Positions 10,030 through 19,461 of a stretch of DNA of 19,483 nucleotides are shown here, one piece after another (within the stretch, counting starts at the first letter, position 1; every line of letters begins with the position of its first letter). Position numbers and translations under genes: made by a program. The stretch comes from Saksenaea vasiformis B4078 (taxonomy: Eukaryota; Mucoromycota; Mucoromycetes; Mucorales; Saksenaeaceae): assembly GCA_000697055.1 (NCBI GenBank), contig JNDT01001496.1:1-19483 (forward strand), read 5' to 3'. The notes below the pieces were generated by a model. That model ran no database searches, was not told the DNA's origin, and saw only the letters and a list, made by a program, of their open reading frames with translations.

Positions 10030-11581
10030 GTGCTAAACATGCGAGTTTCCTTTCTCTACATCGTTTTACTATCCCATCCACCTTCAGTTTTCTTTCGATT
10101 TGTTTTATTAACATACCGTTCTTATCATCCTTTTTTGATTGCAATTCTTTAGTACCTCTGCCCTCTCTTATTCATCTATTTCATCTCCCTTTCGTTTTTC
10201 TTACTGTCTATTGTCCATCTTCACGACAAGCTAAAGCACGAAAACAGACTTTCCCTAAACTTTCGGTAGAATTTTTTGACTTTTTGCTAAATAGCCTATT
10301 GCAAAGAAAAAAGTTGTCAGTAAGAAAACGAATATAGATATTGAAACAGAATAAAACAAGCTACATTCTGATATAAAGAATGGTTTTTTGAGATGTGTCC
10401 GAAAATTTACAAATGCAGTGAACAGTGAGCAAAATGCACACAGGTGACCGGAAAAAGTCTGTATCCGGTTAAGGGGCGTAAGGCCTGAGTATATCAGATG
10501 CGGACAAGCTCTGATCTCACCAGGATCGATTGGGCTGCACACGAAGATGAATGCAGAAGTATATGCTGAGCAAGAGCGAGGCCGACCATAGTTATACCGT
10601 TCACTGATAGTTCACAGCCATAGTCCTATTTTCGCACAACAGATATACCAGACCTGGAAGTGGTGGCACCTGAAGTTGAAGTGTCGATTGTTGTAACGCT
10701 AAAGCCCGTGGGAGAAGACCATTGCTTCGCGATCCGTTGCATAAATCAATTGATTGCCTTGTGCATTTGGGGGTTTCAAGCCCGAAAGGTTTTACGTAGG
10801 GCAATCTTTGAAAAGTTTGTCAACAATAATCAATAGCTAACAGCGCGAACATATATCACGCCATGTTAGAATATAAATGCATCGGATGTTCCAGAGTCGC
10901 TCTGATCTATATTAGGTATCCTTCAAAGGTTCCGTATTGGCTACATCAGGTTCTTTGTCTTAGGCGTGATCTGTTCTCATTCTCACGGGTATATAAACCG
11001 GGTGCTGATAAATCGGTAATGATAGCAAGCGCTTATCCTTATCCTTTCTTCTTTAAAATATCAGTGGCATGTTTTCTCGTCTCCGTGCGTATGATGGATT
11101 CAGCTTTTCATGATCATCCCTCCAGGAAAGCCAATCGAACCTGGAGCTGAATCGTCGATCCACTTGCCGTCTCCTTATGCCAAGTTTAATATCAAAAGTA
11201 TAAATGCGCATCATTTATCTTTTTTTTTTCTTTTTACTCGCCGGGAACGTAAGTAGGTTTTTTGACCTTCCTATGATGCTGATTTGCCACAATCTTTGCG
11301 ATGCCGCTGTATTCCTGAATGCAGGACAGAAAGCCTAAAAGGCGAAGGCGGTCCTGGAAACCGAGTGGATTTCATATTTCGCTGTACAAACCCCAAAGCG
11401 ATTGGTTGCTGGGGGGAAGGCGAAGCCGGCCGGCGCGCCGAATAACGAAGCGGTGTATGACGTGAGAAAAGGAGAGAAGCTCCGGGAAGGCATGCTCTCG
11501 TATTGGGGCGAGAGTTGTGAGAGCAACCAACACCTCGTCGCAAAATTCATGGGAACGATTAGCTTCCGGTGGTGGGGGCCT
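10030..11581. other. Unassigned inter-transposon sequence
   Basis: No gene could be supported. From about 10030 to 10230 the plus strand is strongly pyrimidine-rich. A 95-codon frame at 10863-11150 has a CIGC pair but no recognised domain. A 48-codon frame at 11110-11256 begins MIIPPGKPIEPGAESSIHLP and ends beside GTAAGT at 11249, so it could be an exon fossil; I cannot assign it. From about 11380 to 11580 the DNA is clearly richer in GC than its surroundings, with several overlapping open frames on both strands and no recognised product. Confidence 0.45.
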
Positions 11582-11869
11582 TAAAGCTGACCGTATATGG
11601 AACGAAAACCGAACATCAGACAAAACGGCGGTATGATATCCACCTCGATACATTTCAAGAAGGCTGGGTTTAGGCTCTCCACAAGGCCTGGCATGCCAGA
11701 AGAGGCATTCATATCCTTGGCGAGATGTCTTGGAATCGCGCAGCACTTCGATCTCGTGCAGCGCTTCGAGGAGACCGTATCCCGTTACAGCAGAATGCTA
11801 TCAGCGTGGACCCGGCATATTATACTCCCTCTCGAGAAGTCTGAAAAACGTTTCGGTGACTCTGCTTAA
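11582..11869 (+). pseudogene. PIF/Harbinger-type transposase N-terminal relic
   Basis: The frame 11597-11869 (90 codons) contains PGMPEEAFISLARCLGI and then VQRFEETVSRYSRMLSAW. This resembles the N-terminal DDE_Tnp_4/HARBI1 pattern (FRMPKEAF..L...LG, then ERFQ.S.ETVSRYF...L). In the neighbouring phase just upstream, IWNENRTSDKTAV resembles the start of the same family, so a frameshift probably separates the two parts near 11630. The spacing between LARCLGI and VQRFEE is far shorter than in intact proteins, implying an internal deletion. The catalytic DDE region is missing: the frame stops and the Tc1 relic begins soon after. Family assignment is by motif recognition only. Confidence 0.55.
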
Positions 11870-11946
11870 CTAAAAATGTCCGGATACTATATATCTTATA
11901 TTAAAGACATCATATACTACTCTATTTTCGCTTTATTTTTGAATTT

Positions 11947-12988
11947 TTAGCATCTGGTGTTGCTACCATGAGCTTCGATCACCGCTTTGCATCTTGCTTG
12001 CATGGAGCTTACCAGATTCTGGCAAACACTGGATGGGATTTTGTTTCATTCATCGAGCAGCATCTCTTCCGGTTCCTTCAGTTCAACTATACCGTGTCTT
12101 CGCTTCTTGAGACACTGCTCAATGTGATCCCAAAGGTGCTCAATCGGATTGAGGTCAGGACTTTGGGAGGGCCGGCTGTCCATGACAGGTAGCTTATTCA
12201 CCTTCTTACCGCCACGTCGAGTGGCCCCACCTGTCTGGCTGCTGGCCATATCTTTCTGAAGCACATAGCCATCACTAACAGGATCAGTACTTAATCCCAG
12301 GTACGCGGGATAGTAGATGCCAGACAAGACGTTGATGTAGACCAGTTGGTCCATGATCCCGTCAACGGCTTGTACTGCCATCGTACCATCCATGCAAAAG
12401 CGCCCCCAGATCATCACAGAGTCGCTGTACTTGACCATTTGTTTCATATGTCTTGGCTGATACGCTTCTCCATCTTTTCGTAGTACACGTTCCTTTCCAT
12501 CGTTGTTATGTAGAGGGATCGCGACTCAACAGACCAGATGACCTTTGACCATTGTTCTGGGGTCCAATCTACGTGGACTTTTGCCCCTTCCAGCCGGGCT
12601 TGCTTCTGTTTGTCAGTGAGCTTAGGTTTCTCGCGGGGAACACGTAAAACAAAGTCCAAAGAACGCGCTGCTTTGCGAAAAGTGTCTATTCCCATCTCGA
12701 CGTGATAATGGGAAAACTCCGCGTGATGCTGTACTAATGGCTTCCTCGGTTTGCGGCGAATGCACAGGTCAATGGCGCTTAGTCACTTTTGGTGATCTTC
12801 CTGAACGAGGTGCTGACGCTGGTGTGCCTGTTTTCCTTGGCGCGGTGAAGAAGAGAGACAACAGTTGCGCGAGGCATGTTCCTGGCTTTAGCAATGGCGC
12901 CGTAAGACATATCCAAATTTTCGCAGTGCTCTTGGAAGGAAGGTTCAGTGTCAGGCTTTTGGAAAATGTTGCTAATACAATAGTGCCA
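11947..12988 (-). pseudogene. Tc1/mariner-type transposase, inactivated
   Basis: Read on the minus strand. A helix-turn-helix start (MSYGAIAKARNMPRATV) lies at about 12860-12910. Then KPRKPLVQHHAEFSHYHVEMGID, WTPEQWSKVIWSVESRS, DGKERVLRKDGEAYQPRHMK, SDSVMIWG, GYVLQKDMASSQT, and SQSPDLNPIEHLWD with the final Glu. The tail SSVCQNLVSSMQARCKAVI runs to a stop at 11949-11947. Lesions: a frameshift near 12780 just after FRKITKSD, a second near 12508-12512 within the block after SRSLY, and a TGA at 12048-12046 where the family has Trp. The first catalytic Asp, normally in WSDES, reads WSVES here. This copy cannot encode active transposase. A TIR-like AAAATGTCCGGATACT at about 11873-11888 has no partner that I could find beyond 12990. 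Confidence 0.85.
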
Positions 12989-13378
12989 TTGCAAAGAGTA
13001 TGATTGAAAAAAAGAAAAGAAAAGAACGAAAATTCGCGTAGAGATCCAGTAACACAGAAATTTAAAGACAGTTGTCAGTTGTCGGGGACGTGTGAGAGAT
13101 GCTCTCAAAGCTATCATAAAGAGGAGACCACAATTTAGAAAAAAAAATAACTACATGTTTTTCTTTCATATATGAAATAAGTGTATCTATTACTGTTTTG
13201 CTCGGAAGAATCACGAAAATGTTGTGCAAGAGGACGCAGAGAGCGCAAAACTATTTTTGAAACCCCACATATATTCTCGAGGGGCCGAAGAATCCCAGTC
13301 CCACGAGGAAAACACAAAAACGAGTCCCATCGTGAGCCCTGGCTTGTGGCCGTTTTCTCGACATCTGCAACAAGAAGC
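12989..13378. other. Spacer and promoter region of the uS8m gene
   Basis: This 390-base stretch joins the Tc1 relic to the ribosomal protein gene. It contains an A-rich run at about 13138-13147 and no clear TATA box. The uS8m frame stays open upstream to 13181 but only from a GTG, so I treat it as leader. No other gene is visible. Confidence 0.5.
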
Positions 13379-13843
13379 ATGCCGCGTATCTACGATCTTT
13401 GCGCTCGTATCCAGAATGGATTCCGTGCTCGTCTTCAGACCATTGCTATTCCTGAGACCAAAATGAACCTCGCCATCGCCAACGTTTTGTACCGTGAAGG
13501 TTTCCTTACATCCGTCCGTCGCGGCAATCACCTTGGCCCAGATACAAGCTATACCCCTACGACATCCAACAATGTTGCGACACGTCGTCTTTGGCTCAAC
13601 TTGAAATACAAAGAGAACAAGCCAGTGTTGGAGCGTTTGTCTGTTGTCAGCAAACCCTCCAAGAAGGTGACCTTCACCGTGAACGAAATGAAGAACTTGG
13701 CAAACGGCCGACGATCCAAATTTATTAAGCCTTTGCAAACGGGTGAGATTGCCATTATGAACACGAATCGCGGTGTACTGGAATTGCAAGAGGCGATCGA
13801 GAAAAATGCGGGTGGTGAAATTCTTTGCCGTGCATCTTCATAA
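13379..13843 (+). CDS. MRPS8: Mitochondrial small-subunit ribosomal protein uS8m (MRPS8)
   Basis: uS8 binds the central domain of small-subunit rRNA and is needed for assembly of the mitochondrial 37S/28S-type subunit. The intronless frame encodes 154 aa, about the length of yeast Mrps8. It starts MPRIYDLCARIQNGFRAR, typical of uS8 (short helix, then NLAIANVLYREGFLTSV). A central block has TRRLWLNLKYKENKPVL, shared with fungal mitochondrial uS8. The C-terminal half ends TGEIAIMNTNRGVLELQEAI...GGEILC, corresponding to the conserved uS8 C-terminal region. The ATG at 13379 is chosen because it is the first in frame and fits homologue N-termini. No cleavable presequence is obvious; fungal uS8m commonly begins this way. 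An AATAAA lies 70 nt after the stop. It is the only intronless host gene in the window. Confidence 0.95.
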   Translation: MPRIYDLCARIQNGFRARLQTIAIPETKMNLAIANVLYREGFLTSVRRGNHLGPDTSYTPTTSNNVATRRLWLNLKYKENKPVLERLSVVSKPSKKVTFTVNEMKNLANGRRSKFIKPLQTGEIAIMNTNRGVLELQEAIEKNAGGEILCRASS

Positions 13844-13912
13844 AAATGATTTTTCTCTCATTTTTTTTAATTCTATAACATTTCATGCCTCTGTAACATA
13901 GTCCTCTACGTC

Positions 13913-13918
13913 AATAAA
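13913..13918 (+). terminator. Poly(A) signal AATAAA of the uS8m gene
   Basis: An exact AATAAA 70 nt after the uS8m stop codon, following a T-rich 3' UTR, is well placed to direct 3'-end formation. Confidence 0.65.
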
Positions 13919-14268
13919 AATAGACGCTGTTCGTCATTGAAAGCTGGCAATGATGATCAGAGAAGAAGAAAAGACAGCGAAAGATCGAAGAAGAACAATC
14001 TGCGAATAACCACAACCTGGTTGTTATCTGAGTAGTAGTAGTAGTAGTAATAGTGTCCATGGCCAGATAGTGTACATCTGATATGTTCGGAAGATCGCAG
14101 CAATTATAACGGATACGATAAAGAGGGATGTGGGACATTTTGTACTGGAAAAGGGCACGGACGTGACTCTTTCTGGAAAAGAATCAGTAAAGCGTGGGAA
14201 AGTTGGTCTTTCTTTTGCGCAACTGATCTTCCTGTTTCTCTCTCCCCCTCGCTCTTTCCTTTTTACTT
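13919..14268 (+). promoter_or_regulatory. Intergenic promoter region of the acyl-CoA dehydrogenase gene
   Basis: This interval lies between two tandem genes. It contains an (AGT)6 microsatellite at 14031-14049. A strongly pyrimidine-rich stretch at about 14207-14266, directly before the ATG, is a common feature of fungal core promoters. No TATA box or other named site was recognised. Confidence 0.45.
14031..14049. repeat. (AGT)6 trinucleotide microsatellite
   Basis: Six AGT units plus one base, followed by imperfect AATAGT. It lies about 220 bases upstream of the acyl-CoA dehydrogenase start codon. Confidence 0.9.
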
Positions 14269-16046
14269 ATGAGTTTCCTTCGTTCTGCCGCTGTGCTTTC
14301 GAAAGGTGTCCGTTTTGCTAACAGAATTGTTGCACACCCTCTTCAGAGAAGGTATAGCTTGCCTTGGATAAGGATCGCTTCTTACATGTTATCGATAGAC
14401 ATTATGTGCTGACCGCACCATCGACGACATCGTCTCCTACCTCTCTTTACTCATTTACAGAAGAGGAAATCATGCTAAAGGAAACAGGTAAAGGCTTTTG
14501 ATTGTGCATTTGAGGCATGGCCAGCACGTACCTGACCAAAAAAAAATCCAGTGGCTCGATTTGCACGGGAGGTCGTTGCACCACGGGTACAAGCAATGGA
14601 TGAGAAGGCTAGCATGGATAAAGACATTATTGATGCCATGTTTGAGAATGGTGTAAATAGCATGCTTTTGTTTGGGCTCCTTGAATTGAATTGTCTATCT
14701 AGTTGATGGGTCTCGAAACAGAAGCGGAACTTGGAGGAGCCGAGTGTTCTTTCACATCGGCAGTCCTTGCAATCGAAGGTTTGGTCCTAGGAAAAGAAAA
14801 GACGAGAGATGTTCATATTTCCTTTTTTTATTTATTTTTTAGAGCTGGCCAAGATTGATCCTTCCATTAGTGCTTTGTGTGATATCCACGTATGTCCATA
14901 ATCATCATCATCTTATGACAAAAACGAAATTGATCATGTTGATAGAATACGGTGACAAACACTGTCATTCGTAAATGGGGTTCGAAAGAACTGAAGGAGA
15001 AGTACCTCACCCGACTGGCAGCCGACACAGTTGGAAGCTTTTGTATTTCCGAGGCAGGTTCAGGTAGTGATGCCTTTGCATTGAAGACATTGGCAGAAGA
15101 CAAAGGCGACCATTATGTCTTGAACGGAAGTAAAATGTGGATCAGCAATTCTGCCGAAGCTGGTATCTTTGTTATCTTTGCCAATGTGTAAGTAAAACGG
15201 GCTCTATATTTTTTTTTTTTTGGTTATCATTGACATTCAATCGTTGTCAAGTGATCCTTCCAAGGGCTACAAGGGTATCACAGCCTTTATTGTCGAGAAA
15301 GAATGGGGCGTGGAGATTGCCAAACGGGAGAACAAGGTGAGTTCACACAACTGAAAGGACTAAGTTGACCTCTGCGTTCTTTTTTTTTTTTTTTAGTTGG
15401 GTATCCGTTCTTCTTCCACCTGCGTGCTTAATTTGGATAATGTGAAAGTACCAAAAGAGAACGTCCTCGGCGAAGTGGGCCAAGGTTACAAATATGCCAT
15501 TGATTCGTTAAATGAAGGCCGAATTGGCATTGCTGCTCAAATGGTCGGCTGTGCTCAAGGTGCTTATGATATTGCATTACCTTACATGATGGAGCGTAAA
15601 CAGTTTGGATCAGCCATTGGCGACTTCCAAGCAATGCAATTCCAGTTTGCGCAAGGTATAGAAAAGAAAGAAGAAGTGGATCTTGGTTGATAAAAATAAT
15701 CTGATGTAGTTGCTGTCGAAATTGATGCTGCACGATTGTTAACTTACAATGCTGCACGTCTGAAGGAGGAAGGTAAACCATTTATTGCCCAGGCGGCCAT
15801 GGCAAAGTTTTATGCTGCCAAGGTTGCAGAAAACGCGGCCAGTCATGCCGTGGAATGGATGGGTGGCAATGGCTTCGTCCGCGAGACGGGTGTTGAAAAG
15901 TTCTACCGTGATAGCAAAATCGGAGCTATTTATGAAGGTAAAATGGTGATAGTATCTTTCTTTTACTCAACAGATTCTCGTTGACAGGCACAAACAATAT
16001 CCAGCTACAGACTATTGCCAAATTGATTACCCAAAAATACAAATAG
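14269..16046 (+). CDS. ACADSB: Mitochondrial short/branched-chain acyl-CoA dehydrogenase
   Basis: This FAD enzyme oxidises 2-methylbutyryl-CoA and related short branched acyl-CoAs, passing electrons to ETF, in isoleucine breakdown and short-chain beta-oxidation. Exons: 14269-14351, 14399-14487, 14552-14652, 14703-14778, 14843-14889, 14946-15187, 15252-15336, 15397-15655, 15710-15937, 15988-16046. These total 1269 nt, 422 aa (human ACADSB 432). The N-terminus [19 protein letters not shown] is a basic, Ser/Ala-rich mitochondrial presequence, and [10 protein letters not shown] begins the mature fold. Family signature 1 is [13 protein letters not shown] (residues 165-177). Signature 2 is the [20 protein letters not shown] segment. 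The catalytic base is Glu403 in [20 protein letters not shown] and LLTYNAARL match ACADSB better than the SCAD or isovaleryl forms. Nine introns of 47-64 nt keep frame throughout. The least certain junction is intron 1 (14352-14398, donor GTATAG), within the poorly conserved presequence. Confidence 0.94.
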
Positions 16047-17640
16047 ATCTTTGCACATGTATATACCATGACCAACAACTAAGATAGTGTATGTGCACAT
16101 GATATGCCAGATGAAAAACAAAATACATCATGCCTTCACAACGTGTTATCGTGCAGTGTCCAAACCTTATACAGCAGGTCACTACACGTTATAACTGGCG
16201 AAGGTTTCTGTACCTGAATGATGCTAATAGCTGAATCTGTTGGTCAGGAAAGGATCCCATATTTAACGACAGTTTGGTCGTAGGACGAGTGGGATTTGGT
16301 ACATCGCACAAGGCGTGGCGATATGTCTACCTTCTGCTCTCATTTTCCTTTTCCTTGGGGGGGGGGGGCTTCTTTTTTTCTTTATTATGGTGTTCATCAG
16401 CGCAGTGATCTGTCAATATTCTATGGTAACCACTAATGGACGTTCAACTTAACTTACAGGAGAACCTTCCACTGATGTCTCTAGGCTATTCTATAACAGT
16501 AGTGTCACTTATAGCACAATCGATGAGCACGGCAAAAGACCAAGAATTTGGAAATCAACAATCCGAAGAAGCAGTAGATGCATCTGCGGCATAGAAACTA
16601 ACCTTAACGCTATTTGACATAAAAGCATACAAAAAATCATGTTCGCATGATAACATCTCGTTGCTTTGTCTTAGCAGTCTATGGATGGTTGATGTTATGG
16701 ATCTTCAAGGTGTATCGTAACGTAACAGGGAATAACGAGATATGGCGTGCTACCGGTCTCTTGCATACAATGTCTTTCTTCCATGACTAGCGGACATAAG
16801 GAAAGAAATGAGAAGGAGTACTGGGTATCATCCGAAGCGTCTGCAATGAGGCGTGCATGCATAAGATAAAATGGTAGGTCGGGCCGGTGATTTGCCGAAC
16901 GCGGTTTGCCTTTGCCTAACCCTTCCTAAGTTTCTTCATTAGCCCTTGGATTCAGCATGCAGGGTTTCACTTTACTGTGCCTCGTGTATCGAGACAGACT
17001 TTAAACCTCCGGCTTCCATTCTCATGATGAACCGCCGTGGCATGCATACCAGCATTTACAGGCGTCTGGATTCAGTGATCCAAACAGCCTTTCATCCTTT
17101 CCTTTTTGAGAAACTTCAGATCTACTGACACCTTCTTAAATAAGTCATAAGCAGGTGACAGGATCCACGACAAAATGCCATGACCTTGGAGAGTTGTCAA
17201 CTCTGATTTTTTCTTAACTTTCCACTGCTTAATAATGTACATGGATCACCAATCAAAATCTCACTACGGCGATGCTGAAGACACCCTTTTTTTTTTGGAG
17301 ACTTGGAATAAGAGAACGTCATCAGGTAGGACATGTCGACCTAACTGTCTGTCTGTCTGCCTCTCTTAAAAACGAGCTTCCCGTACAATCGAAGCGTTTG
17401 GCATTCTATCTACAAATAGGTAACTCCAACAAACTACTGACCGGATCCTGTTCTCCTATTCTCGACGTTCGGTGAATGCACCAGTTATGAAGAATACAGT
17501 AACGCCCCGGTCCTCCCCTTGAAGTTGCTGAATTAAAGGGGGAGGTTTTTTTCTCCATAGAAACTACTGCCAGACGATGCCAACATAAAATTGACAACTT
17601 GATTGTGGCGAAGCTTATCCTTTGCGAGAAGTGCGTCTAA
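16047..17640. other. Gene-poor region downstream of the acyl-CoA dehydrogenase
   Basis: The first part should be the 3' UTR; no exact AATAAA occurs in the first hundred bases. A 12-G run lies at 16357-16368. Two small ATG frames were noted at 16475-16594 (39 codons) and 16647-16790 (47 codons); the second has a hydrophobic stretch. Neither resembles a known family. Longer frames at 16946-17128 and 17272-17475 show no domain. No tRNA, rRNA or transposon was recognised. Confidence 0.5.
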
Positions 17641-17925
17641 ATAATATGTCTCTGCAAAAAAAAAAAAAAAGTTGTATAAATAATGTCATTGTAGCCAAGT
17701 GTAATCTCAGAGTGTATGGTTTCACGAGATCAGATAAACGTGTTTATCATTTCTTTAAGGGGATGTCGGAATGAGAGCGATCCGTCATTGCATAGTTTAC
17801 AGATGGGTTTCCAATGGCAAAGTTTTATGCAGAGAAATAGCGGCTGTTGTGTTTATAGGCTGCATATGAAGCCATGTGCAGTTAAGGATAGGTTGCCATT
17901 GCAGCTTTTTCCGTCAAGGCCGTTC

Positions 17926-17975
17926 CATCCATCCATGACTGCCTGCCTGCCTCCTTCCTTCCTTCCTTCTTTCTT
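17926..17975. repeat. Compound tetranucleotide microsatellite
   Basis: Short runs of CATC, then CTGC, then CTTC units follow one another, grading into a T/C-rich tail. This looks like a decaying compound simple repeat; no coding role is apparent. Confidence 0.75.
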
Positions 17976-18157
17976 AACAAAACAAGAAACCATTTTCTTT
18001 TTTCTTATTGCGGTACAATATAAATAGCAGGTTTTCTTTCTTATCTTTCCAAAGGTGCAGTTAAAGAGGGAGAGACAGGACATCACACAGCATCGGGTGA
18101 TAAAGCAATCTGACTCTGAAAACCATGTGGTTATTTATTTCCATTTGAGGTTAGTCT

Positions 18158-18212
18158 GGGGAAAGATGAGTTTTTCCCCGCAGTGGAATACAAACTTGAG
18201 CGCCGCACTGCG
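18158..18212. other. Two adjacent hairpins
   Basis: Hairpin one: GGGGAAA (18158-18164) pairs with TTTCCCC (18173-18179) around an 8-base loop. Hairpin two: CGCAGTG (18179-18185) pairs with CACTGCG (18206-18212) around a 20-base loop. They share one base and are otherwise back to back. A structured RNA, a protein-binding site or chance are all possible; no known RNA family was recognised. Confidence 0.35.
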
Positions 18213-18826
18213 TTAGTGCCAACCCTACAGAAACTAAAAATTGTTTATTACATCCAGCTATTTTCTCAACGCAAAAGAAAGGGGGGAAAGAGAAGGGGTA
18301 GGATGGCATGACATCATATTACTAAAAAGAGATTTCAGGTCTGGAACTTGACTGGATGTCATTACTATTGGTAAGGTTACACATGCAATACGAAGCTTTG
18401 ACTGCAGAAACGGTTGAAAGGAAAAAAAGGCAATTCGCAATTTTAGGGGGAGAGGGGGGGGGAGGGTAGGACATCGAAAGTCCATTTGAAATGCCGAGGA
18501 CCAAAGGAAGTAGTAGTAGTACTCCAACATGGATGTTGATTGTACATAGGAGCGAACATAAAACCATACACAAGTTTTTGACGTTGCATCCTTTTCGTAG
18601 TCAAAAGGATATGTGTATGTTAGGTCTTTGAATTGCTTTGATGGATAGCAGCAACCTAAAAGGAGAGAATTGACAACAACAACAAGTAGATGTTGATCTT
18701 TTTCTTTTACATCATTCTAGATTGCGGGAATTGGTGTGCACGAGTGAGGTGCACGTAACCCCTAACTACGTCATGTTACCCTTTCCGTTGCTATTTATAT
18801 AACGGTATTCAGTTTCGAGAGCATTG

Positions 18827-18854
18827 ATGATGATTATTATTATTATATTATTTT
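18827..18854. repeat. TGA/TTA triplet microsatellite
   Basis: Repeated TGA units change into ATT/TTA units, forming an imperfect trinucleotide repeat in AT-rich intergenic DNA. Confidence 0.8.
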
Positions 18855-19371
18855 CCACTGATCGCATGAAACAGACATATATACATTTTTCTTTTATGAT
18901 CATCGTAGACATGGATTTATTATAATAGTAAAGAGAAAGGGTTTCAGTTTTTTGTTCTATGGTTTTATGCCATTCATTTAATCTACCTATAGTTTTAGTT
19001 GATATTTCAATCACAATGACCTAAAAGATTCAGGCCGTATGAATATATAAGTTTCTATATAATTGCATCCGGGTTTTTGGGTTAAACACCTGATACCTCA
19101 TATTTCTTAATCGATGGCTACTTTGTGTGTAAAGCAACGAGAAGGTAAGGCAAAGGTTGTTTACCGACGATTAGTTATGAGAGATAACTCCCCTTCCCTT
19201 TTAAGTTACAAAGGGTATATATACACATAAACATATTTACAACCCTTTTTTTTTTTTGGACCTTACGTCATGGTGATAGGGTTTCGGGAAATCGTATCAC
19301 TGAGACATACAATGAAATAACTCAGTACCAGAAAGAAAGAAAGAGCGGAAAAAGAAAAGAAAAAAAAGAGT

Positions 19372-19394
19372 GAGAGAGAGAGAGAGAGAGAGAG
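19372..19394. repeat. (GA)n microsatellite
   Basis: Eleven GA units and one extra G, preceded by a purine-only stretch from about 19331. Such polypurine tracts can adopt triplex DNA; here it is simply intergenic. Confidence 0.95.
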
Positions 19395-19461
19395 CGAGAT
19401 ATAATAAACATGTGTGTCCTACTCGTTCCCAACCACGAAAATGATTTTACTCAAGCGGCGC

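Noticed and set aside
10026..10337. 103-codon plus-strand frame rich in Phe, Leu and Ser
   Set aside because: It is the translation of a pyrimidine-rich tract, which lacks stop codons by composition.
10680..10800. tRNA-like stretch with GGTTTCAAGCCC
   Set aside because: No matching A box, acceptor stem or cloverleaf could be drawn.
10863..11150. 95-codon plus-strand frame with a CIGC motif
   Set aside because: A single CxxC is not enough; composition is erratic and no homologue is recognised.
11410..11440. GC-rich stretch with a GGCGCGCC site suggesting vector contamination
   Set aside because: One 8-bp site is compatible with chance, and flanking sequence continues into transposon-like fungal DNA without a vector signature.
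13181..13378. N-terminal extension of uS8m by 66 codons
   Set aside because: It begins at GTG, has no presequence character, and homologues begin at MPRIYDL-like sequence.
16426..16459. Intron-like GTAACC...TTACAG pair before a small ORF
   Set aside because: At 34 nt it is shorter than every supported intron in the window.
17716..18027. 103-codon plus-strand frame
   Set aside because: It runs through the CTGC/CTTC microsatellite and lacks any conserved motif.
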